Origin: Onishia niordana
Lineage (GTDB): Bacteria > Pseudomonadota > Gammaproteobacteria > Pseudomonadales > Halomonadaceae
Assembly: GCF_004798965.1 (NCBI RefSeq)
Contig: NZ_SDSD01000001.1
Coordinates: forward strand, 682,001 to 746,000
Direction: 5' to 3'
Length of the DNA stretch: 64,000 bases
Shown here: positions 45,191-53,848 of the stretch, piece after piece
Numbering within the stretch: position 1 is the first letter of the stretch
Layout: every line of letters begins with the position of its first letter
Notes under the pieces: model-generated
What the model was told of the DNA's origin: nothing
Seen by the model: only the letters and a program-made list of their open reading frames with translations
Database searches by the model: none
Made by a program: the position numbers and the translations under genes

Positions 45191-45231
45191 TATTACGGTT
45201 TTGGGTCGACATCACGCCACCGAGTCTTCCC

Positions 45232-46074
45232 ATGTCCTCAACACCCGCCAAGCCGTCTCGCCTGACAGGCGAAGGCCTGCACGCCGGGTATGACACCCGC
45301 CGCGTGCTGGACGGTGTCGACCTAGCAGTGGCCGAAGGCAAGCTGACGGTGTTGCTCGGCCCGAACGGCAGCGGCAAATCGACGCTCTTGAAGACGCTGG
45401 CGCGCACCCATACGCCCAGTGCCGGGCGCGTCTGTCTCGATGGCGAGGATATTCACCACCGCAATACGCGGCAGGTGGCACAGCGCCTGGGCATTCTGCC
45501 CCAGGGCCCTGCCGCCCCGGAGGGACTGACGGTCCGGCAACTGGTCGGGATGGGGCGCTTTCCTCACCAGCGACTGTGGCGACAGGATGCCGAGCAGGAT
45601 GCCCGCGCCATCCGCGAGGCGATGGCCTATGCCGATGTCACCGACTTCGCCGAGCGCAGCGTCGATGCGCTCTCAGGCGGCCAGCGACAGCGTTGCTGGA
45701 TCGCCATGGTGCTGGCGCAGGAAACGGACCTGATTCTGCTCGACGAGCCCACGACCTTTCTGGACCTCAAGGTGCAGGTGGACCTGCTGGATCTACTTTC
45801 GCGGCTGGCCCACGAGCACGGTCGCACCCTGCTGCTGGTGCTGCATGACCTGAACCTGGCGGCGGCCTATGCGGATCAACTGATCATGATGCGCGACGGC
45901 CGTATCGAACGCTCCGGCACGCCGGCCGAGGTGTTCACCGCCGCCAACCTGAAGGCGGTGTTCGACCTCGACGCCCACGTGATCCGCGACCCGCACAGCG
46001 GGCAACCGGTCTGTGTGCCACGGCTCAACGCGGCCAAGGCGCCGCGGCACACCCTGGAAGGACAGCTGCCATGA
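45232..46074 (+). CDS. Iron-siderophore ABC transporter ATP-binding protein
   Basis: 280 residues, FepC/FecE type. Walker A GPNGSGKSTLL (about 44-54), ABC signature LSGGQRQRCWIAM, Walker B DLILLDEPTTFLD and the switch histidine in LLVLHDLNLAAAY. It energises FecCD-type permeases. No permease is adjacent, so it probably serves the SBP-FecCD set at 32911-36034, which has no ATPase of its own; the fhu system has its own. A Fur-like site precedes it, and it overlaps the next gene by ATGA. Confidence 0.9.
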   Translation: MSSTPAKPSRLTGEGLHAGYDTRRVLDGVDLAVAEGKLTVLLGPNGSGKSTLLKTLARTHTPSAGRVCLDGEDIHHRNTRQVAQRLGILPQGPAAPEGLTVRQLVGMGRFPHQRLWRQDAEQDARAIREAMAYADVTDFAERSVDALSGGQRQRCWIAMVLAQETDLILLDEPTTFLDLKVQVDLLDLLSRLAHEHGRTLLLVLHDLNLAAAYADQLIMMRDGRIERSGTPAEVFTAANLKAVFDLDAHVIRDPHSGQPVCVPRLNAAKAPRHTLEGQLP

Positions 46075-47021
46075 CCGCGACTCCCGACCATCGTCAGACG
46101 GCCGCCGACACACGCCCGGCTCGCCGCTTCTGTGCGCAAGACAGCCTGGCAATTGGCGATCCGCTGGTGGGCAGCGCCGCCCACGCGGAGCGCAACCTGC
46201 TGATCAGCTGGCCCCGGCCCAAGTGGCAGCGTAGCCTGCGTCGCGCCAGCGACATGCCCGATACCGTGGCCACGCAGCTCGAGGCCATGGCCGAGGCGGG
46301 TCGCCGGGTCAACCTGATTCACCGCCGGGGCGAGGACGCCGAGCGCCATCGCGTCTTCCTGATGCCGGAGCGACGCGAATACCGGGTCGCGCGGGACGAG
46401 CTGGAAGCCTTTCTTTCCGCCTTCTCCCGCGGTGACTCGCTGGCGGCCTGGGGAGGCAAGTACGTCGCCCTGCCGATGATCCTGTGCTGCACCCACGGCA
46501 AGAAGGACAAGTGCTGCGCCAAGTTTGGCTATCAAAGCTATCGCGCCCTCGCCGAGGCCGTGACACGCGATGACCTGCCCTTCGAGGTCTGGGAAAGCAC
46601 CCACCTGGGCGGCTGCCGGCTGGCCACCAGCGCCCTGGTATTGCCCGCACTGCGCAAGTACGGCCGTCTCAACCCAGACGACGTGCCGGGGCTGCTCGAG
46701 GCCGAGCAGGACGATCGCCCCTACCTGCCCTGCTACCGCGGCGACTCGCGACTGACGCCGGTCGAGCAATGCGCCCAGGTCGCCGCACTCGAGTGGCTCG
46801 CCGCCCGCGGTCTCCACGCCCAGGTTCAGGTCGAAGAGGTCTTCGAGCAGAACGACGGCCCGCGCCTGACGCTGCCGGTCCACTGGCAGGCCGGAGAGCA
46901 TGAGGGACGACTGGCGGTGAGCTGCCTTGAGAGTGAACTGATCCGCCACGATACCTGTGCCGACTACGAGCGCGACGGCGCCCAGCCCAGCCGCGTCTGG
47001 CGAGCCACCCACATCGCCTGA
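46071..47021 (+). CDS. Sucrase/ferredoxin-like protein
   Basis: 316 residues. ILCCTHGKKDKCCAKFGYQS and ESTHLGGCRLATSALVLP carry the Cys and His of the thioredoxin-like [2Fe-2S] sucrase/ferredoxin-like family. A [2Fe-2S] redox role is likely. It starts in the stop of the siderophore ATPase gene, and fhuF follows after a Fur-like site, so a part in reductive iron release from siderophores is plausible. Direct evidence for this family in iron release is lacking here; that part is inference. Confidence 0.82.
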   Translation: MTATPDHRQTAADTRPARRFCAQDSLAIGDPLVGSAAHAERNLLISWPRPKWQRSLRRASDMPDTVATQLEAMAEAGRRVNLIHRRGEDAERHRVFLMPERREYRVARDELEAFLSAFSRGDSLAAWGGKYVALPMILCCTHGKKDKCCAKFGYQSYRALAEAVTRDDLPFEVWESTHLGGCRLATSALVLPALRKYGRLNPDDVPGLLEAEQDDRPYLPCYRGDSRLTPVEQCAQVAALEWLAARGLHAQVQVEEVFEQNDGPRLTLPVHWQAGEHEGRLAVSCLESELIRHDTCADYERDGAQPSRVWRATHIA

Positions 47022-47036
47022 TACTTTCTATTATTT

Positions 47037-47053
47037 GATAACGATTTTCATTC
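47037..47053. promoter_or_regulatory. Fur-box-like site before fhuF
   Basis: GATAACGATTTTCATTC matches the Fur consensus (GATAATGATTTTCATTATC type) well and lies about 47 bases before the fhuF start. Confidence 0.65.
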
Positions 47054-47099
47054 ATCATAGTATGGCCAGATTACTGGCCGCTATCATGAGAGAATCGCC

Positions 47100-47852
47100 A
47101 TGCACCCGCTGCTCAAGGCCCTCTACACCGGTCCGCTGGATGGCCTTTCGCCCCCGCGGGTCGGGCCGGTCAAAGCGCCGGCGGTGTCGCTAGCTGACCT
47201 TCTGGCACCCGCGCGATTCGAGGCCGAGCTCATACGCTTTGGGGCAGGCTATGGCTACCCTCACGGTCAAGGCGACCGGCGCGCCCTGATCTCGCTATGG
47301 TCCAAATGGCATTTCGGTGCGCTGCTGGCCCCCTACCTGGCCGCCAATCTGCTGCTCGAGCGCGATCTGCCGGTGGGACTTGACGAGATCGGCGTGCATC
47401 TCGCTCCCGCGGGCCGCACCGAACGCCTACAGCTCGCCCACGCCGGGCGCCCGCTGACGTCGCTTGACGGCTTGACGCGCTTCTCGACCCTGATCGATGA
47501 TCATCTGACCCCGCTGATCAGCGACCTGGCGACCCGCTCCGGGGCCTCGGCCAAGGTCTTCTGGAGCAATGTCGGCAACACCTTCGAGCACTTTCTCGGC
47601 GCGCTGGCAACGCACCCCATGGCGCATCCGGGGGCCGCCGAGGAAGGCCATCGGCTGCTTGCCGCGCGCACCCTCCCCGGTGGGCGGCGCAACCCGCTTT
47701 ATCAGCCGGTGCGCTACTTCCAGCCTGAATGCCAAGGCGAAGCCGACGCTTCTGCCACCAAACGCGTGCGCCGGCTTTGCTGCCTGCGCTACCGGCTGCC
47801 CGAACTGGGTTACTGCGGCAACTGCCCGCTGTCGAACAGGGCGGCGGGCTAG
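47100..47852 (+). CDS. fhuF: Siderophore-iron reductase FhuF
   Basis: 250 residues. The C-terminus RRLCCLRYRLPELGYCGNCP gives the CC-x10-C-x2-C pattern that holds the FhuF [2Fe-2S] cluster. HPLYQPVRYF-type residues (NPLYQPVRYFQPECQ) also fit. FhuF reduces ferric hydroxamate and related siderophores in the cytoplasm to free Fe(II). A good Fur-like site stands upstream. The AraC regulator follows after three bases, so the two are co-transcribed. Confidence 0.9.
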   Translation: MHPLLKALYTGPLDGLSPPRVGPVKAPAVSLADLLAPARFEAELIRFGAGYGYPHGQGDRRALISLWSKWHFGALLAPYLAANLLLERDLPVGLDEIGVHLAPAGRTERLQLAHAGRPLTSLDGLTRFSTLIDDHLTPLISDLATRSGASAKVFWSNVGNTFEHFLGALATHPMAHPGAAEEGHRLLAARTLPGGRRNPLYQPVRYFQPECQGEADASATKRVRRLCCLRYRLPELGYCGNCPLSNRAAG

Positions 47853-47855
47853 ACA

Positions 47856-48848
47856 ATGACCGTCTCCGTCAGCACCACATCCTCCCGGCGGCTATCGGCC
47901 GGCGACCTCGAACGCCTCGGCGCCCGCCATGGCATCGCCTACCGCTTCCCGACCCTGAACGCGGGCGCGCGCGCCGCCCAGACGCCGATCCTGAGCGGCC
48001 GCATCGATGAACTGGAACTGCGCCACGGCATCTTCCTGACACGCTCGGACCTTACGGTGCTAAAGACCTACGCCTCCACGTCGCTCGCCAGCGCACCGCT
48101 GTTCATCACCGTGATCCTGGAAGGGCAAGTCCGCCTGCGCCTGGGCAACCAGGCCCTATGGCTGTTGCCGGGCCAGGCCCTGTGCTCGCGCTTCGATGAT
48201 CACCAGGCACTGGAGGCCTGGCAGGCCGCCGGCCAGCGACTACGCACCCTCAACCTGGCCTTCCGGCCTGATGCCCTGAACGCGCTGACTCACCAGCATC
48301 CAACGCTTGCAGTGTTGGAAGAGGGGCCGCCCACGCTGCGTCGGCGAGCGCTGCCATCACACCTGATCAGTGCCCTGGAGGAGGCGCTGGCCGGGGCTAA
48401 CGAATCCGGCCAACAACGCTTGCTGCTTGAGGCCCTGATGTTGCAGCTGCTGGTCCGCATGCTGCCGAACGGGGATGAGGCCCCTGCGCGTGGCGCCACG
48501 CCGAGCGCCGCGACGCCCGCGCTGTCGAACGGCGAACAGCAGCGCCTGGCGCGGGTTCGTCAGGCCCTCGATGCCCACCCTGAAGCCCCTCACCGGCTGG
48601 TCGAGCTGGCACGTTTGGCCGCCATGAGTCAAAGCAGCCTGCGCGCCAAGTTCGCCGCTGCCCATGGCCAGTCGGTGTTCACCTACCTGCGCAGGAGACG
48701 CCTGGAGAAGGCCGCTCGATTACTCGAGCAGGGCCTGGACGTCCAGCAGACAGCCCATGCGGTTGGCTATGGCCACGCCAGCAACTTCACGACCGCCTTC
48801 CGTCGCCACTTCGGCATGAATCCTCGCGCATTTCGTCACGACGCCTGA
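47856..48848 (+). CDS. AraC-family regulator (PchR-like), siderophore-linked
   Basis: 330 residues. The C-terminal AraC double HTH is ELARLAAMSQSSLRAKFAAAH through QTAHAVGYGHASNFTTAFRR and HFGMNPRAFR. The N-terminal part (ITVILEGQVRLRLGNQALWL) resembles PchR/YbtA-type siderophore-sensing regulators. It is located between fhuF and the TonB receptor and probably activates receptor and uptake genes when its siderophore enters the cell. The ligand is unknown. Confidence 0.88.
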   Translation: MTVSVSTTSSRRLSAGDLERLGARHGIAYRFPTLNAGARAAQTPILSGRIDELELRHGIFLTRSDLTVLKTYASTSLASAPLFITVILEGQVRLRLGNQALWLLPGQALCSRFDDHQALEAWQAAGQRLRTLNLAFRPDALNALTHQHPTLAVLEEGPPTLRRRALPSHLISALEEALAGANESGQQRLLLEALMLQLLVRMLPNGDEAPARGATPSAATPALSNGEQQRLARVRQALDAHPEAPHRLVELARLAAMSQSSLRAKFAAAHGQSVFTYLRRRRLEKAARLLEQGLDVQQTAHAVGYGHASNFTTAFRRHFGMNPRAFRHDA

Positions 48849-48865
48849 CCTCGCCCAAGCCACTT

Positions 48866-48935
48866 GCGAAGAGTCATTTGAGAAGAGTCATCTGAGAAAA
48901 GCCACCTGAGGAAAGCCGGCTGAGACAAGCCTTGG
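48866..48935. repeat. 14-bp tandem repeat, five degenerate copies
   Basis: GCGAAGAGTCATTT, GAGAAGAGTCATCT, GAGAAAAGCCACCT, GAGGAAAGCCGGCT and GAGACAAGCCTTGG follow at exact 14-base steps between the AraC gene and the next TonB receptor. Confidence 0.75.
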
Positions 48936-49051
48936 TAACGCAGGTTCACCGCTTGGGCGCTGTGCACAGGCCTCCTGGCACTTTTCACAGGTGTTCTGGC
49001 ACTGGGCAAAGCAGTGCTGGCATTTCGCATACATCCGCCGGGCTCTTAAAT

Positions 49052-49070
49052 GGAATAATTCTCATTACAG
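49052..49070. promoter_or_regulatory. Fur-box-like site before the second TonB receptor
   Basis: GGAATAATTCTCATTACAG contains the GAATAATTCTCATTA core, an inverted Fur pattern, about 36 bases before the receptor start. Confidence 0.6.
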
Positions 49071-49105
49071 AAAGAGAGTTGGCCTTTGATTCCGAGGAAA
49101 TGCCC

Positions 49106-51205
49106 ATGACTGCTCGACACCCCTTGCCTCTTGCCGTTGCGCTAGCCAGCGCCGCCGTGCTGTCTCCTGCCTGGGCGCAAGACGCGGCCTCGCCAGGTAA
49201 CACCAGCACACTCGACACCCTCACCGTTACCAGTGCGGCCACCAAGACCGCCACGCCTTTTAATGAAACACCCCAGGCGACCTCAGTGGTGGAACGTGAA
49301 GAGTGGGAAGAGAAAGGCGCGGAGTCGGTGCAGCGGGCCCTCGGCTACACCCCGGGGGTCTATGCCAACCAGGTGGGGGCCTCCAACCGCTATGACTACA
49401 TCGTGCTGCGCGGCTTCTCGGATGGCAGCCTGAGCAACACCTTCCTCGACGGCCTGAAGCTGATGGGGGATGCCAACTCCTACAGCTCGCTGGTCATTGA
49501 CCCTTATTTCCTCGAGAGCATCGAAGTGGTCAAGGGGCCGGCCTCGGTGCTCTATGGCCGCGCTTCCCCGGGCGGCCTGGTCTCGCTGACCAGCAAGCGT
49601 CCCGAGTTCGAGCCATCGGGCCAGGTGCGCCTCGGCATCGGCAACAACGCCCAGCGCAGTGCGGCCTTCGACGTGACCGGCCCCGTGGATGATGAACGCC
49701 GCGTCGCCTTTCGCCTGACCGGCCTGGTTGAGCACGCCGATACCCAGTTCGGGCCGGTCGAGGAAGAGCGCTACGCCATCGCCCCCCAACTGAGCTGGGA
49801 CATGACGGATGACACCAGCCTGACGCTACATGCCTATTTACAGAAGGACCCGGAGGGCGGCTACCACTCCGGCGTTCCTTATGAAGGCGCCGTCGAGCGC
49901 CGTAATGGCCGCAACATCGATAACACCTTCTTCGATGGAGAAGCGGACTACGACACATTCGAGCGCACTCAGCGCCTGGTCGGCTATGACCTGGAACACC
50001 GCTTCAACGACGCCTGGACGGCGCGTCAGAAGCTGCTCTATCTCGACACCGACGTGACCCTCAATCAGGTCTATGGCTATGGCTGGGCGAACGATACCGA
50101 GCTCAACCGCTATTACTCAGGCGGTGAAGAGTCCATGCAGGCCTGGACCGTCGACAACCAGCTCGAGGCACAACTGAGCACCGCTAGCGTGCATCATACC
50201 CTGCTGTTCGGCGCCGACTATCAGCGCCGCGAGAACGAGGTCAGTTGGCCTTCAGGCGCCTTCCCGAACATCGATGCCTTCGATCCCGAGTACGGCGCCG
50301 AGCCCACGGCGATGTATGCGGCCAGCGAAGAGCAACACGATATCCACCAGACCGGGGTCTATGCCCAGGACCAACTGGCACTGGGTAGGTGGCGACTTTC
50401 CCTCGGCGGACGCTACGACTGGGTCGATATCAAGAACACCAATGAAGGCACCGGTAGCTCAAGCGAGCTAAACGCGACCCAGTTCAGCGGTCGCGCCGGC
50501 GCTCTCTACCTGTTCGACAACGGCATGGCGCCCTATGTCAGCTACTCCACCGCCTTCACGCCAACCAGTTTCGTGGACGTCAACGGCGACCTGCTCGAAC
50601 CGATGGAGGGCGAGCAGATCGAGACCGGGCTGAAATTTCAGCCGAACGGCACTCAGGATCGCTACAGCCTGGCGCTTTACCACATCGAGCAAGAAAACGT
50701 TGCCACCAAGGAGCAGCCCACCGACCCCTATCGCGCCATCGGCGAGATCGAGTCCCAGGGCATTGAGCTTGAAGCCCGAACCCAGCTGACCGCGAACCTG
50801 CGTCTCCAAGCCAGCTATAGCTTCACCGATGCCACCTACGCCAAGAGCGACGTCAGCGGTGAGGAAGGCAATAGTGCGATCTACTCACCTCGCCACCTGG
50901 CCTCCGCCTGGGGCTCCTACGCCTTTCAGGACGGCGCCCTGGCGGGTCTCGGTGCCGGTCTTGGCGTGCGCTACCACGCCGACATTCAGGCTGACCGCGC
51001 CAACAGCGAACAGGTGCCGGACTACACCCTGGTCGATGCCGCTTTGCGCTATGACTTCGGTCAACTCGGCATGAACGGCGTCAGCGGGCGACTCAACGTC
51101 AATAACCTGCTCGACAAGGCGTATGTGGCGTCCTGTAACTCGCTGCAGTACTGCTACTTCGGCGCCGAGCGCAGCGTAAAAGCTACCGTCAGCTACGATT
51201 TCTGA
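49106..51205 (+). CDS. TonB-dependent siderophore receptor (FhuA/FoxA-like group)
   Basis: 699 residues. Signal peptide to about residue 25 (SPAWAQ), TonB box LDTLTVTSA, plug with YDYIVLRGFSDGSLSNTFLD and VVKGPASVLYGRASPGGLVS, then a barrel ending DKAYVASCNSLQYCYFGAER and VKATVSYDF. CNSLQYCYFGAER is the ending typical of ferric hydroxamate and related siderophore receptors. The ATG at 49106 is better spaced from GAGGA than that at 49100. It is Fur-like controlled and next to the AraC regulator. It could serve the fhuCDB system downstream. Confidence 0.93.
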   Translation: MTARHPLPLAVALASAAVLSPAWAQDAASPGNTSTLDTLTVTSAATKTATPFNETPQATSVVEREEWEEKGAESVQRALGYTPGVYANQVGASNRYDYIVLRGFSDGSLSNTFLDGLKLMGDANSYSSLVIDPYFLESIEVVKGPASVLYGRASPGGLVSLTSKRPEFEPSGQVRLGIGNNAQRSAAFDVTGPVDDERRVAFRLTGLVEHADTQFGPVEEERYAIAPQLSWDMTDDTSLTLHAYLQKDPEGGYHSGVPYEGAVERRNGRNIDNTFFDGEADYDTFERTQRLVGYDLEHRFNDAWTARQKLLYLDTDVTLNQVYGYGWANDTELNRYYSGGEESMQAWTVDNQLEAQLSTASVHHTLLFGADYQRRENEVSWPSGAFPNIDAFDPEYGAEPTAMYAASEEQHDIHQTGVYAQDQLALGRWRLSLGGRYDWVDIKNTNEGTGSSSELNATQFSGRAGALYLFDNGMAPYVSYSTAFTPTSFVDVNGDLLEPMEGEQIETGLKFQPNGTQDRYSLALYHIEQENVATKEQPTDPYRAIGEIESQGIELEARTQLTANLRLQASYSFTDATYAKSDVSGEEGNSAIYSPRHLASAWGSYAFQDGALAGLGAGLGVRYHADIQADRANSEQVPDYTLVDAALRYDFGQLGMNGVSGRLNVNNLLDKAYVASCNSLQYCYFGAERSVKATVSYDF

Positions 51206-51309
51206 CCCGGCCTCGCCTCACCCCGGCTGCATAACATCTACATCCACGCCCTGGAGGTTAGCCGGGGCAGGCCCGAGGTCTGCCGATACATTACGATAAA
51301 TACAAATAA

Positions 51310-51328
51310 CAATACTTATCATTATTAA
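51310..51328. promoter_or_regulatory. Fur-box-like site before the IutA-like receptor
   Basis: CAATACTTATCATTATTAA matches the inverted Fur core ATCATTATT in a markedly AT-rich promoter, about 62 bases before the start. Confidence 0.6.
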
Positions 51329-51390
51329 CAGCATTCACTATAATCGTTCGCCGACAACCACCAATAACGCGTCATTCACCGAGGGAACTC

Positions 51391-53514
51391 ATGCACACAC
51401 GCTATCTCACCATCAGCTTCTCGGTGCTGGCCGGCACCCTCGCTGGCCCGGTACTCGGCCAGGAACCCCCGGTGTCGGACGACCAGGACACCATGGTCGT
51501 GGTCGGCTCCCGAACCCCCAACGAGATCAGTCAGATTCCCGGCGCGGTCTGGGTCATTGATCGCGAGCAGTTGCACGAGCAGATCCGCACCGGCGCCGAC
51601 CTGAAGACCGCGCTGGGCAAGCTCGTTCCGGCCCTGGACCTGGCGCCCCAGGGGCGCACCAACTACGGCCAGAACATGCGGGGCCGCAGTGTTCAGGTGC
51701 TCATCGATGGTGTTTCGCTGAACAGCTCACGCGGCCTCTCCCGCCAGTTTGACGCCATCGACCCCTTCAACATCGAACGTGTCGAGGTGCTTTCCGGCGC
51801 CACCAGCCTCTATGGCGGCGGGGCCACCGGCGGCCTCATCAACATCATCACCAAGCGGCCCGAAGCGGGAGACGGCCCAAAGCTCTCCAGTGAGGTCGGG
51901 CTGACCACCGGCTTAAGCGATGGTGACGACCTGGACTACCGCCTGGCCCAGTCAGTGAGCGGCGGCAGCGAGTTCGTCAAGGGACGTCTCGCCGTGGCCT
52001 ACCAGGACAACGGTCGCCATTTCGACGCCAATGGCGATGAGATCTTCCCCGACATCGCCCAAACCGACCTGCAGGACAACCGCAGCATCGACGTCATGGG
52101 CAACCTGGATATCCAGCTAACCGAGCAGCAGACGTTGCAGCTCGGCGCTCAGCTGTACCGGTCCGGTTACGAGGGAGAACGCGGGGTCTACTTCCCGAAC
52201 CTGGATGCCTCAACCCCCGACCTGAACGACGCCGAGATCCGCGACGGCTACGCCTCCGACCGCGACCCGGCCACCGACCGCAAGATGGTCAACCTGCAGT
52301 ATCACCACGCCGACCTGCTCGGCCAGGATTTCTATCTGCAGGCCTTTCACCGCGAGGAGGAAGCCAGCTTCCAGGCCTTCCCCTATCCGGTCACCGGTGG
52401 CTCGGAGTTCCGCGCCTCCCAGCAGAACACCGACCTCTCGGGTATCAAGGCACTATTCGATGCCGACCTCACCGACACCCTGTCGCTGACCTACGGCCTG
52501 GACCTGGACCGCGAGTCCTTCGATGCCAACCAGATGATCTTCGACAAGTCCGTCTCGGATGCCAGCGGCGGCCTGGTCCAGGAAGAGGAAAGCCTGGAGC
52601 CGCGCTACCCCGGCTACCAGGTCGACGGCATCTCGGCCTTCGCCCAGGGAGAATGGCAGGCCACCGAGGGGTTGCAGCTCTCCGCCGGCGTACGCCGGCA
52701 ACACATGGACGTCGAGGTCGAGGACTTCAAGGGCATTCCCGGCGGCGAGAACGATTATGACGCCACCCTGTTCAATGCTGGCGCCCTCTATGACTTCGGC
52801 AATGGCCACCAGAACTGGCTGCAGTACAGCCAAGGGTTCGAGCTACCCGACCCGGCCAAGTACTACGGCAAGAGCGCCCAGGTCAGCGTCGACCAGAACC
52901 CGCTGTCCGCCATCAAGACCGACCAGGTCGAACTCGGCTGGCGCTATAACAGCGGCGCTTGGATGACTCAGGCGGCACTCTATTACGCCTGGTCCGACAA
53001 AGCCGTGGAGAACGCCGACGACCTGAGCGTAAGCGTCGTTGATGAGAAGAAGCGCGACTACGGCTTTGAAGGTGCCGTGACCCGCTACTTCGACAGCGGC
53101 CTCAAGGCCGGCACCACCCTGCACCTGGTGCGTTCCGAACAGGAAAACGATGACGGCGAATGGGAGAAACGCGACGCCCGCTACGCTTCGCTGTCCTCCG
53201 CCACCGCCTTCCTCGGCTGGAAGGATCCCCGCGGGGAGCGCTCGGCGCGCCTGCAGGCCAACCACGCCTTCGATCTGGAAGACGACAACGACCGCCAGAT
53301 CGACGGCTTCACCACCCTGGACCTGAACGTCAGCCAGGCCCTGCCGGTCGGTGAGCTCAGCCTCGGCGTCGCCAACCTGCTGAACGAGGAGTATTCCACC
53401 GTCTGGGGTCAGCGCGCCGCGATGTTCTATTCCCCCTACTATGGGCCGGAATACCTCTACGACTACCAGGGACGTGGCCGTACCTACACCATGAACTGGT
53501 CAATGAGCTACTGA
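51391..53514 (+). CDS. IutA-like TonB-dependent siderophore receptor
   Basis: 707 residues. A signal peptide (to about GQ, residue 24) precedes TonB box DTMVVVGSRTP, a plug with MRGRSVQVLIDGVSLNSSRG and LSGATSLYGGGATGGLINII, and a barrel whose end, LLNEEYSTVWGQRAAMFYSP, YYGPEYLYDYQGRGRTYTMN, closely follows the pattern of IutA, the ferric-aerobactin receptor. Aerobactin is an IucA/IucC product, so this is the best candidate receptor for the NIS siderophore made in this locus. It is the first gene after a Fur-like site. Confidence 0.92.
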   Translation: MHTRYLTISFSVLAGTLAGPVLGQEPPVSDDQDTMVVVGSRTPNEISQIPGAVWVIDREQLHEQIRTGADLKTALGKLVPALDLAPQGRTNYGQNMRGRSVQVLIDGVSLNSSRGLSRQFDAIDPFNIERVEVLSGATSLYGGGATGGLINIITKRPEAGDGPKLSSEVGLTTGLSDGDDLDYRLAQSVSGGSEFVKGRLAVAYQDNGRHFDANGDEIFPDIAQTDLQDNRSIDVMGNLDIQLTEQQTLQLGAQLYRSGYEGERGVYFPNLDASTPDLNDAEIRDGYASDRDPATDRKMVNLQYHHADLLGQDFYLQAFHREEEASFQAFPYPVTGGSEFRASQQNTDLSGIKALFDADLTDTLSLTYGLDLDRESFDANQMIFDKSVSDASGGLVQEEESLEPRYPGYQVDGISAFAQGEWQATEGLQLSAGVRRQHMDVEVEDFKGIPGGENDYDATLFNAGALYDFGNGHQNWLQYSQGFELPDPAKYYGKSAQVSVDQNPLSAIKTDQVELGWRYNSGAWMTQAALYYAWSDKAVENADDLSVSVVDEKKRDYGFEGAVTRYFDSGLKAGTTLHLVRSEQENDDGEWEKRDARYASLSSATAFLGWKDPRGERSARLQANHAFDLEDDNDRQIDGFTTLDLNVSQALPVGELSLGVANLLNEEYSTVWGQRAAMFYSPYYGPEYLYDYQGRGRTYTMNWSMSY

Positions 53515-53521
53515 TCGACCG

Positions 53522-53722
53522 ATGCGCTTCACTCCCCTGTGGCGGATCAGTGCGTGCACGGCCCTGCTCGGGCTCGGCCAGAACGGCCTGTTGGTGGCGC
53601 TGCCGGTGCTGGTGGAACACTTCGGCCTGCCGCTGTCACAGTGGGCTGGCCTGATCCTGCTGGGATCGATGCTGTTCCTGGTCGCTGCCCTGCTCTTGCT
53701 ATTGCTCGTGCCCGCGACCTGA
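53522..53722 (+). pseudogene. N-terminal fragment of an MFS transporter
   Basis: 66 residues beginning MRFTPLWRISACTALLGLGQ and containing two hydrophobic segments (NGLLVALPVLVEHFGLPLSQ then WAGLILLGSMLFLVAALLLL). It reads like the first MFS helices but stops at once. The rest of the transporter is missing; a 15-bp tandem repeat lies just beyond. Probably the stub of a deleted siderophore exporter, although a two-helix small protein cannot be excluded. Confidence 0.55.
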
Positions 53723-53766
53723 CGGCTATGTGCCTGTCGATACCTCGAGAAGGGGGGCGGCAGGAG

Positions 53767-53820
53767 CATTACGCTCTCAGTCATTACGCTCTCAGTCATT
53801 ACGCTCTCAGTCATTACGAA
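53767..53820. repeat. 15-bp perfect tandem repeat, 3.6 copies
   Basis: CATTACGCTCTCAGT is repeated exactly at 53767-53781, 53782-53796 and 53797-53811, with a partial fourth copy CATTACG to 53818. It lies immediately upstream of the fhuC promoter. Confidence 0.9.
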
Positions 53821-53822
53821 CT

Positions 53823-53841
53823 TAAATGATTTGCTTTATCA
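53823..53841. promoter_or_regulatory. Fur-box-like site before fhuC
   Basis: The stretch TTAAATGATTTGCTTTATC read on the minus strand gives GATAAAGCAAATCATTTAA, with good fit to both Fur half-sites; ATGAT and ATCAT also form a dyad. It lies just before the fhuC start. Confidence 0.5.
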
Positions 53842-53848
53842 TCTCCTT

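Larger units (their letters stand above)
44750..45231. other. Divergent promoter region between synthetase operon and ABC ATPase
   Basis: About 480 bases without a supportable gene. It holds tandem repeats at 44896-44968 and two Fur-box-like sites near 45053 and 45171, which could regulate the minus-strand synthetase operon and the plus-strand ATPase. The in-frame plus-strand reading (SLRDVVFGDIVLGDAALGDV) is a product of the repeat. Confidence 0.6.

Noticed and set aside
45876..47012. A 378-codon minus-strand frame opposite the ATPase and sucrase/ferredoxin-like genes
   Set aside because: It crosses two well-supported genes and has no ribosome site or motif.
53767..53820. CRISPR array
   Set aside because: The repeats are directly adjacent 15-bp units with no spacers, and no cas genes are present.
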